Shown: positions 43,092-49,162 of the stretch, in pieces
How the letters are laid out: each line of letters starts with the position of its first letter
Position numbering within the stretch: position 1 is the first letter of the stretch
DNA from: Paraburkholderia graminis C4D1M
GTDB taxonomy: Bacteria > Pseudomonadota > Gammaproteobacteria > Burkholderiales > Burkholderiaceae
Direction: 5' to 3'
Assembly (NCBI RefSeq): GCF_000172415.1
Contig: NZ_ABLD01000030.1
Span: 1-49,162 of the forward strand
Length of the DNA stretch: 49,162 bases
Made by a program: the position numbers and the translations under genes
The notes under the pieces: generated by a model
The model's input: only the letters and a program-made list of their open reading frames with translations
Database searches by the model: none
What the model was told of the DNA's origin: nothing

Positions 43092-43124
43092 TAGTAGCGA
43101 TAGGGTGGTCTGGGCGCGGTACAT
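43044..43124 (-). CDS. leuL: leuA leader peptide (leucine-rich)
   Basis: This 26-codon open frame starts MYRAQTTLSLLLARS and ends RASI with a TGA stop, 129 bp before the leuA start. Eight of 26 codons are Leu, in two clusters: residues 8, 10-12 and 18, 20-22. Five of these, including all of the first cluster, use CTA, which should be a rare codon in such GC-rich DNA. The stretch also contains two arms of the attenuator hairpins. Leader peptides of this kind make leucyl-tRNA supply control transcription of leucine synthesis genes. No clear ribosome binding site precedes the ATG, which may lie within a few bases of the transcript 5' end. Confidence 0.75.
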   Translation of the reverse strand: MYRAQTTLSLLLARSTGLGLLLRASI

Positions 43125-43132
43125 AGTGCGCA

Positions 43133-43161
43133 ATAGGACCATATTATTGGGACTGCGTCAA
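43133..43161 (-). promoter_or_regulatory. Candidate promoter of leuL-leuA
   Basis: On the minus strand TTGACG (43161-43156), 17 bp and TCCTAT (43138-43133) resemble a sigma70 promoter, the -10 being weak (3 of 6). The start site would fall about 2 nt before the leader ATG, implying a nearly leaderless transcript. Confidence 0.45.
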
Positions 43162-43222
43162 GCGCAGGCTCGCGCGCAGCGCCCAGGCTACAATTCGCGA
43201 CGGTTTCAAAAACGGAACGTCA

Positions 43223-43786
43223 ATGAAGAATCGGATTCTCACAATCGCGTGCGTCTCGACCGCTGCGGCGCTGCTCGCGGCCTGTACCGCTGTCTACAAG
43301 AACTCGGACGCGTGCGAGCAACTGATGCGCAGCAAGTTTGCGGAAACTTCGTCCGATACGTTGAAGATCGGCCACACGGGCGCCGGTATCGACGGGTCGC
43401 GCGTGGTCGTGGAAGGGTCGATTGAACATGTCGTGACGGCCTCCGAAGTCGCGGCGGCGCGGGCTGCTTCGGTGGCGAAGGGCGGGTCGAAGGGGAGCGC
43501 GACGGCGGGCGCGATGGGCGGGTCGAAGGGCACGTCGGCAACAGGCGCGATGGCCGGTTCCGACGCCGCAGCATCGGGTGCGCGGACTGCTGCGGCTCCG
43601 GCTTCGGGTTCGGCGACTTCGGATGCGCAAGCGCTTGCCGTCAAATCAGGCAAGCCGAAGAAGGTCATTCAGGCCGCAGCCGCCGAATGCACGTTTAGTG
43701 GCCCGAGTCTCAGCAGCTTTAGCTGGCTCGCTCCGGCGAAACTCGCGGCGCCCTCCGAGCCGGATTCGGACGAAGCGGCCGAGTAA
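43223..43786 (+). CDS. Lipoprotein with low-complexity repeats, unknown function
   Basis: This 187-residue protein has a signal peptide ending in a lipobox (LLAAC, Cys near residue 21). A short conserved-looking part follows (CEQLMRSKFAETSSDTLKIGHTG), then a low-complexity Gly/Ser/Ala region with two imperfect copies of GGSKG-x-(A)T-x-GAM. A TACAAT -10 element lies at 43189-43194. It is divergent from leuL-leuA. I do not recognise the family. Confidence 0.65.
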   Translation: MKNRILTIACVSTAAALLAACTAVYKNSDACEQLMRSKFAETSSDTLKIGHTGAGIDGSRVVVEGSIEHVVTASEVAAARAASVAKGGSKGSATAGAMGGSKGTSATGAMAGSDAAASGARTAAAPASGSATSDAQALAVKSGKPKKVIQAAAAECTFSGPSLSSFSWLAPAKLAAPSEPDSDEAAE

Positions 43787-43970
43787 GGCGCTCGCTGTGA
43801 ACTGAGTGTCGGCGTGGCCCGAGCGGCGGGCGCGCCGATGCATGTGGTCATGGTTATTATTATGCTTTTGCCAGGACGTCTCTGCGCACACGCCAACAAC
43901 GTTGCAAGCGAGGCGTCTAACGTCGTGCCACGCACCGCAGCACCCCGGCATCCCTACACCCGCACCCCCG

Positions 43971-45896
43971 TCAATCCACCACTTCCACCTTGCGCCGGCT
44001 CCGCTTCTTCTTCATCAAGCCAAGCACGCTTTCTGCAAACGCCTCAGGCCGGCCTTCGAAGCAGCGCTCGACCGCCTTCGTATCGATCAAACGCTGCCGC
44101 AATGCGGTCCGTTCGTCGTGCCCATCGATCATTCGCACCGCCGCTTCGATATAACTTTCGATGGTCTCCGTCGCGGTCCACGGCGGCATGCCCACACGCT
44201 CGAACAGCGCGCCGTCGATGCACTCGAACACTTCCGGCCCGCGTTTGCACACGCCCGGCAAACCGAGCGTGAGCGCGTCCACGATGCCATTCGTATTGCC
44301 GAACGGGAACGGGCTCAAAAAAAGGTCCGCGCGATTCACACAGTCCAGGTAACTCGCGTATTGATGAAACCCGTGGACGACCGCGCCCGGCAGTGAGCGG
44401 CCGATAACGTCGCGCATATGATCGAGCGCGAGCCCGGCGTGCACGCCGCTCATGAAATGAAACTCGACAGGCGTGCGGGCACGCGCGCCGATCTCGCGGC
44501 ACGCATGGAGAAACGCGGGGTTGAGCTTCATTGCGCTGGCCGTAATGATCACGTGCACCGTGGCGCGCGGCGGCGCAATGATCGGGGCGATGACCGGCAG
44601 CGCCACCGAGTGGCGGTACGGCTGCCCGTCTTTTGGCAACTTCATCAGGCGTTCGCTGAAGCACGCGGGATCGCCGACATAATCTTCCTCGACGCTGACA
44701 TAGTCGATCTTGTCGGAGTGCGTGGTAGCCGGATGGCCGAGCCCCGCGATCTGCAGCGGCGCGACCCGCAGATTCGACATGAAGATGGTCATGACGAACA
44801 TGCCGACGCTCGGCATATACAGCACGTCGGGTTTCTCGCGTTCGGCAAAGTCGCGAATGGTCCGCAGACATTCGCCGATGTACTCGGGCTGCTCGAGTTC
44901 GATGAAACGGTCGAACACCGCGCGCCCGATGTCGTCAGTCGCATAGCCGAAGCCGAAGGCCACCACTTCGAAATGCTCGCGCGCGGCTTCGAGCGTGCGC
45001 GAGTGCGTGCGGTAGATGGAATGCGCGCCGCCGAACCACTCGAGCACGACCAGCATCAACGGCTTCTTGCGCCGCTTTGCGTTGCCCGCCTGCTTCGCGT
45101 TCGCGTTCGCCGTGGCTGCTGCGCGCGGCGCCGCCACGTCGGTCAGGCCCAGTTGCGCGAGCTTGCGGCGCACCAGCACATTGATGTCCCGCTTGATCTC
45201 GTGACGGCGAGGCGTGTGTGCGTAGCTGCAGAACATGTAGGCGTTATGCAGCAAGGCGGTGGGCAGGTCGTCGAGATCGTCTAGCTGTTGCAGCTTGCCG
45301 GGCAGCCATTCGATCAACGCCTCACGCTTGACGTGCGCGCTTGCCGAGCCCTTGAAAACCGGCGCGAGCAGGACGAGCGCGAGGCACGCCGCGAGCACCT
45401 TGTCGTAAGCCCACAGCGCGGAAAACTCGAGTTCGAGCTCCGATTCGGTCGAATACAGCACGCACAGTTTCTCGACGAAGCTGTCGCCAGCCAGAAACTG
45501 CCGGTCTTGCGCACCGCGCGGGTTGAGGTGGCAGGCGACATGATCCGCATTGCCGAACGGTGTGGCCGAGAACACCAGGCCGACCCATTCGTGCAGCGTG
45601 AGAAAGAGCCTGAAGCATTCGACGGGCGGCTGGAATTCCGGATCGGCGAACAGCGTTGAAGCCGCGCTCGCGAGCCGCGTGCAGAAGCGCTGCTGTTGCT
45701 CCGCGGGCGTCAAGCCGCTCATGCCCGACGCAAGAAAGCTCTCGTCCAGCACGCCGCGCTTGTTCTGAAGCAGCGCGAGCGCGCACAGAAGCTGGATAGA
45801 CGCCCGGATATGCTGCCGCGTAAAAACGAGCTGCTCGAAATCGTCGAGCGAGAAAGTGGGTTCGGCGGCTTGGCTGGCTTGGGTGGCGTCTTGCAT
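43971..45896 (-). CDS. HMW1C-family cytoplasmic N-glycosyltransferase (GT41)
   Basis: This 641-residue enzyme matches the HMW1C/NGT type, which transfers glucose or another hexose from a UDP-sugar to Asn in N-x-S/T sequons in the cytoplasm. The N-terminal half (about 1-260) fits the all-helical domain. The GT-B catalytic half carries family blocks: HSIYRTHS (292-299), MPSVGM (361-366), LGHPATTHSD (386-395), MKLNP with Lys457, HQY (511-513) and SPFPFGNTNGIVD (528-540), then GVCKRGPEVFECID. These include residues that bind UDP-sugar in the Actinobacillus enzyme. No adhesin or two-partner secretion gene lies in the window, so the acceptor is unknown. An Ala/Asn-rich linker (254-278) precedes the catalytic half. 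The start has no clear ribosome binding site. Confidence 0.9.
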   Translation of the reverse strand: MQDATQASQAAEPTFSLDDFEQLVFTRQHIRASIQLLCALALLQNKRGVLDESFLASGMSGLTPAEQQQRFCTRLASAASTLFADPEFQPPVECFRLFLTLHEWVGLVFSATPFGNADHVACHLNPRGAQDRQFLAGDSFVEKLCVLYSTESELELEFSALWAYDKVLAACLALVLLAPVFKGSASAHVKREALIEWLPGKLQQLDDLDDLPTALLHNAYMFCSYAHTPRRHEIKRDINVLVRRKLAQLGLTDVAAPRAAATANANAKQAGNAKRRKKPLMLVVLEWFGGAHSIYRTHSRTLEAAREHFEVVAFGFGYATDDIGRAVFDRFIELEQPEYIGECLRTIRDFAEREKPDVLYMPSVGMFVMTIFMSNLRVAPLQIAGLGHPATTHSDKIDYVSVEEDYVGDPACFSERLMKLPKDGQPYRHSVALPVIAPIIAPPRATVHVIITASAMKLNPAFLHACREIGARARTPVEFHFMSGVHAGLALDHMRDVIGRSLPGAVVHGFHQYASYLDCVNRADLFLSPFPFGNTNGIVDALTLGLPGVCKRGPEVFECIDGALFERVGMPPWTATETIESYIEAAVRMIDGHDERTALRQRLIDTKAVERCFEGRPEAFAESVLGLMKKKRSRRKVEVVD

Positions 45897-45923
45897 CGGA
45901 TAGCGATTGGCAGTTATGCATGA

Positions 45924-45970
45924 CTAACTATCTTCAGGAAGCATTCTTGAATGCATTCCTGAAGCGTTAG
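45924..45970. other. Long imperfect palindrome upstream of the glycosyltransferase
   Basis: The inner arms CTTCAGGAAGCATTC (45932-45946) and GAATGC-A-TTCCTGAAG (45949-45964) form a 15-bp stem with one bulge and a TT loop. Outer arms CTAAC (45924-45928) and GTTAG (45966-45970) extend it. It lies between the DUF3443 stop and the glycosyltransferase start, with no T-run on either side. It may be a terminator variant, a structured 5' leader or an operator. Confidence 0.6.
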
Positions 45971-46061
45971 CCGCGAACGGCGATTATCGCAGCCACCCCA
46001 TACCGAATTTGCGCTGTCCGTCAGTTTCTGAATTTTCGGCAGTTTAAATGCGGCCTTACCT

Positions 46062-47360
46062 TCAGAACGCGTAGTACGGACCCGGTCCCGCCGACGTCGC
46101 GCGCGAAGCAATCGCCGTGTACACACGCCGGCCGAAGAAGAACGGCAAGCCCCAGTCGAAGCCGCTCGCAGCCGCACCCGCGATATTGTTGAAGGCGTTA
46201 TTGCCCGACGCAAAGAGAGCGCGCGAATTGCCGATAGTGAAGGTCACCGTGTTCGACGCGCCGTTCGTTCCGGCGATGCTCGCGCTCGCCGCTTGCGTCG
46301 AACTCGGGCAATACCAGAGGCCGCACTGCGGCAGTTGCGTGTCGCGATAGAAGAGTCCGTTCGAACCCGTATCCAGATAGCTTTGCGAAAAGGTCTGGCC
46401 GTTATGCGTCGTGCTGACGTAGCCGGTTTGCGAATTTCCCTTGAGCACGCCCGCGCTGCCGAGCGTGTTGTTCGCCTGCGTGTCGATGCCGAAGATCATC
46501 GAACCGGACACGGTCAGCGCGCCGCCGTCGGGGATCGCGGGAAGGTCGATCACCACGCCGTTGTTATCGAGCGCGAAGCGGCTGACCGGATTGGCCACCT
46601 GCTGCGCGAGCGGCTGGGCGCTTGCCTGGCAGGCGCCGCTCGCGTCGCAGTTGTAGTACCAGCGGGGCAGCGCGGCGTTCGCGCAGGCGCCGCCGCAGTC
46701 GGCCGCGAACACGCCGACGCCGAGAATGCCGTTGGCGCGCAGCGTGTCGACGGTGAGCATCGACGGGCCCGAGGCGGCGCAATCCGCGGGGACCGACGGC
46801 ACCGAAGGGTCGGCGATCAGATGGATCGGGATCGACGCGGCCAGTTGTCCGGCCATGCGCACGTCGGCGCTGCGCACCGCGCCCCATGCATAGCCGCTGC
46901 CGAACACCGCGCATTCGCCCGATATGCCGCCTGATATGCCGCCTGACACGCCGCTGCCCGACGGCACGGCGTTCAGCGGCAGGGTCGCCGGCAACGCGGA
47001 CGCGACAATGCGCAGACCGTGCGAGCCGGTGTCGACCTGAATGTTGTCGATGGTCGCGCAGTTGTCCGTGCCCGGCTGGCAGACCGTGACGCTCGTCGTC
47101 AGCATGTTGCGCGTGAGGCGCGGCGCCGCGTGCACGACGATCGGCTGAACGTTCGGCGTATTTGATTGCGGGACCGAGGTGCTGCTTGGGCTCGACGCGG
47201 CAGGCGGCGCTGAGGCAACAGGAGCGCTAGCCGTGCCGGCTGGCGCGCTCGCGCCGGATGCGGTCGCGGTGCTGCCGCCGCTGCCTCCGCCTCCACCTCC
47301 GCAAGCCGCGAGGACGGTGCAGACGGAGAGCAGGGCGCAAAGGGAAGGAGTGGGTTTCAT
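46062..47360 (-). CDS. DUF3443 lipoprotein, possible aspartic-protease fold
   Basis: This 432-residue protein has a lipobox (VLAAC, Cys20) followed by a Gly run and a Ser/Ala/Pro-rich linker to about residue 70. I recognise the rest as DUF3443. Two DTGS motifs, DTGSHGLRIV at 110 and DTGSNGLFYRD at 330, lie in two halves like the paired catalytic aspartates of pepsin-like proteases, and the end (WGLPFFFGRRVYTAI) resembles the C-terminal strand region of that fold. Cys pairs such as CNCDASGAC-like spacing suggest disulfides and an extracytoplasmic site. The enzymatic role is inference. It lies 177 bp downstream of the DUF2844 gene. Confidence 0.82.
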   Translation of the reverse strand: MKPTPSLCALLSVCTVLAACGGGGGGSGGSTATASGASAPAGTASAPVASAPPAASSPSSTSVPQSNTPNVQPIVVHAAPRLTRNMLTTSVTVCQPGTDNCATIDNIQVDTGSHGLRIVASALPATLPLNAVPSGSGVSGGISGGISGECAVFGSGYAWGAVRSADVRMAGQLAASIPIHLIADPSVPSVPADCAASGPSMLTVDTLRANGILGVGVFAADCGGACANAALPRWYYNCDASGACQASAQPLAQQVANPVSRFALDNNGVVIDLPAIPDGGALTVSGSMIFGIDTQANNTLGSAGVLKGNSQTGYVSTTHNGQTFSQSYLDTGSNGLFYRDTQLPQCGLWYCPSSTQAASASIAGTNGASNTVTFTIGNSRALFASGNNAFNNIAGAAASGFDWGLPFFFGRRVYTAIASRATSAGPGPYYAF

Positions 47361-47537
47361 GGCGTCAGAAGGTCAGCGGTTGGTTTGTTGTGGTTGTTGC
47401 TGCTTGCTGCGGTGCGTTTCGCGGCTCGAGCGCCCGCTCGGAGAGGAAGTCCCCAGGCCATCCACGCTGCGACAGACCGGCTTTCTCGGCGTGCGCGTGT
47501 CGACCCGCGGACGCATCCAGGCGCGAGCGGATGCCCG

Positions 47538-48002
47538 TCAGCGAAGATCGTCGGCGGTCACGCCCGGCGGCAACGCGCCGGGCAGCCAGGCGCGGCCCGC
47601 GTAGCCGCGCATCGGCCCGCCCGACTCGACGACCACGTCCGGCCGCACGACGCGCGACGCGTGCAGATTCCCGTCCGGCGCCGCTGCCGCCTCCGCGGCC
47701 CCCGTGCGGTAAGAGTCGGCGTACTTGCCGAGCAGGCCGGCCAGATCGGGCATCGTCGGCCCTTGCCAGGTGTAGGCGACGATTTCGCCGCCGTTCGTCG
47801 CGTACTCGTTGATGGTCGTGTTGCCCGCATCGGTCGATGTGCGCAGTCGCAGCGTGCCGTTCAGCAGGCTTTGTTGTGCGCTCTCGCCTGATTTGGCCGC
47901 AATCACAGCGCCGAGCTGCGCGCAAGCGCTCGCGCTGCTGCATAACGCCGTCGCGGCAATCAGAGAGGCGGCGACACGATGAGAACGATGTTTTTTGTAC
48001 AT
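47538..48002 (-). CDS. DUF2844 secreted protein
   Basis: This is a 154-residue protein with an N-terminal signal sequence ending near SSASACAQ (residue 27-29). The mature domain (GNTTINEYATNGGEIVAYTWQGPTMPDL) has the pattern I recognise as DUF2844, usually found beside DUF3443 in Burkholderia. It contains two N-x-T sequons (NGT, NTT). The function is unknown. It is probably transcribed first in the DUF2844-DUF3443 pair. Confidence 0.8.
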   Translation of the reverse strand: MYKKHRSHRVAASLIAATALCSSASACAQLGAVIAAKSGESAQQSLLNGTLRLRTSTDAGNTTINEYATNGGEIVAYTWQGPTMPDLAGLLGKYADSYRTGAAEAAAAPDGNLHASRVVRPDVVVESGGPMRGYAGRAWLPGALPPGVTADDLR

Positions 48003-48344
48003 GATGAGGTCTCCTGCGCGCTGCTTCTGGGTTTTGTCCTACGTCAATTTGAAGATAGCACCCGCGTCGCAAAACTAAGCGTGGTGCGCGTTTCATCGCA
48101 TGACGTCATCCCAAAATTGGGCGGAGGCCGAATCGAAAAGTGCCTTTTAAAACAATGTTCTGACGACAAACTTGCAGATGTCTGACAGACCATTAGGAAT
48201 AGTTGTGGAACGTTAAATGTGGCCCGGCAACAGAGCGCGCAGAGCGGGCAAACCCCAGTTTTTGCACAGGGCCCGCCGGGATCGGTAAAATGTTGGGTTG
48301 ATCCACGGAAACTTGCCGTGGCGTAGCGGAAGGATTCCCCGAAC
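48003..48344. promoter_or_regulatory. Divergent intergenic region DUF2844 / bamC
   Basis: No gene is seen in this 342-bp region. TAAAAT (48286-48291) lies 18 bp after TTGCAC (48262-48267) and may drive bamC, about 54 bp upstream of its start. The stretch around 48100-48170 is AT-richer than its surroundings. I could not pick a convincing promoter for DUF2844. Confidence 0.45.
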
Positions 48345-49162
48345 ATGACTCATCTTCGTCTTACCAAGCGGTTTGCAGTAATGCTGATGGCAGGCGGGCT
48401 GGTCGCCGGCTGCGGCACGTCGTCGCCGACCAAAGTCGACTACAAGAGCGACTCGAAATCGAAGCAGGCTTCACTCGCCGTCCCGCCGAACCTGATCGAC
48501 GAGACGGCCGATCAGCGTTCGCTGCCTCCGCAAGGCGGCGAAACCTCGTTGTCCGCGCTGCGTCAGGTGCAGGCCCAGGCGCCGGCGGCGAACACGGTGT
48601 CCGTCGTGCCGGCCGTGAGCGGCATGCACATCCAGCGCGATGGCACGGAAAGCTGGCTCGTGATCGACAGCAAGACGCCGGCAGAGGCGTGGCCGCAAAT
48701 CCGCCGCTTCTGGCAGGAGCAGGGCTTCCTGCTGGTCGTCGATCAGCGCGACAAGGGCGTGATGGAGACCGACTGGAACGAAACGCACGCGCAAATCAAC
48801 GACGGGCTGATCCGCAGCACGCTGTCGAAGGCGATGGGCAACAGCTACGTCACGTCCGAGCGCAACAAGTACCGTACGCGCCTCGAAACGGCGCCGAACG
48901 GCGGCACGTATGTGTTCATCAGCCAGAAGGGCATGCGCGAGGCGCTGACCGGCACGAACAACGATTCGAGCACGTGGCAGCCCAAGGCGAACGATCCCGG
49001 CCTCGAGCAGGAATATCTGAAGCGCCTGATGGCGGCGCTCGCGCTCGCCGATTCGCGCGCGAAGTCGGGCGGCGCCGACACTGCGGCGTTGTCGCCGGCT
49101 GGCGCGCAGGTAGCGCCCAATGCCGCGGCGAACGGCGCGAAATCGGCGGCTGCGGCCACGGC
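48345..49162 (+). CDS. bamC: Outer membrane protein assembly factor BamC, 3' end cut by window
   Basis: BamC is a lipoprotein of the BAM complex that folds outer-membrane beta-barrel proteins. About 272 residues are visible and the frame runs off the window. A signal peptide ends in the lipobox VAGC (Cys near residue 24), followed by a flexible region (SLAVPPNLIDETADQRSLP) and the first helix-grip domain (ESWLVIDSKTPAEAWPQIRRFWQEQGF, KGVMETDWNE). AAGGA lies about 10 nt before the ATG. The last visible part is an Ala-rich linker, probably leading to the second domain. Confidence 0.9.
   Translation, partial: MTHLRLTKRFAVMLMAGGLVAGCGTSSPTKVDYKSDSKSKQASLAVPPNLIDETADQRSLPPQGGETSLSALRQVQAQAPAANTVSVVPAVSGMHIQRDGTESWLVIDSKTPAEAWPQIRRFWQEQGFLLVVDQRDKGVMETDWNETHAQINDGLIRSTLSKAMGNSYVTSERNKYRTRLETAPNGGTYVFISQKGMREALTGTNNDSSTWQPKANDPGLEQEYLKRLMAALALADSRAKSGGADTAALSPAGAQVAPNAAANGAKSAAAAT

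Noticed and set aside
47361..47537. A gene or terminator between DUF2844 and DUF3443
   Set aside because: No frame with a plausible start and ribosome binding site or a hairpin with a T-run was found.

Overview
The window looks like chromosomal DNA of a Burkholderia-type betaproteobacterium, most likely Paraburkholderia. Evidence is the high GC content, the order rpmI-rplT-pheS-pheT-ihfA-merR-tRNA-Pro, the box (aerobic benzoyl-CoA) cluster with a BoxR-type regulator, and neighbouring DUF2844/DUF3443 secreted proteins. No phage, integrase, transposase or CRISPR signal was seen. Species assignment is inference.

Layout. Positions 1-5700 hold translation and nucleoid housekeeping genes: L35, L20, a strong hairpin, both PheRS subunits, IHF alpha, a MerR-family protein and tRNA-Pro(GGG). 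Positions 5784-15995 hold carbon catabolism, mostly on the minus strand: an MFS carrier, an aconitase-family enzyme with its swivel domain first, a LysR regulator, and a three-gene operon resembling pimF-pimC-pimD (dicarboxylyl-CoA beta-oxidation) under a divergent LysR regulator. Positions 16100-19500 hold two small conserved proteins, a chemoreceptor-like remnant, a Tat-exported phosphocholine-type phospholipase C and a small lipoprotein.

Positions 19650-30050 are a complete box pathway. On the minus strand lie a DUF4863 cupin, boxD, benzoate-CoA ligase and an alpha/beta hydrolase. On the plus strand lie boxR, boxC, boxB and boxA. Together they activate benzoate, epoxidise benzoyl-CoA, open the ring and oxidise the semialdehyde. 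A 12-bp motif recurs over the boxR -10, beside the divergent boxD-side -35, and twice at the boxC promoter, which suggests a BoxR operator.

Positions 30075-38461 are a reductive pyrimidine degradation cluster: a TetR/RutR-like repressor with a matching palindrome, carbamoylase, PreT, PreA, an NCS1 transporter and dihydropyrimidinase. Positions 38700-41062 encode a polar amino acid (possibly cystine) ABC importer.

Positions 41196-43161 carry leuA with an upstream leucine-rich leader peptide and mutually exclusive hairpins, the layout of a leucine attenuator. The last part, 43223-49162, holds a lipoprotein, an HMW1C-family cytoplasmic N-glycosyltransferase, a DUF3443 lipoprotein with two DTGS motifs that may be an aspartic-protease fold, a DUF2844 protein, and the 5' part of bamC cut by the window edge. 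The most interesting items are the leuA leader/attenuator, the orphan HMW1C enzyme beside DUF3443/DUF2844, and the shared operator motif of the box promoters.
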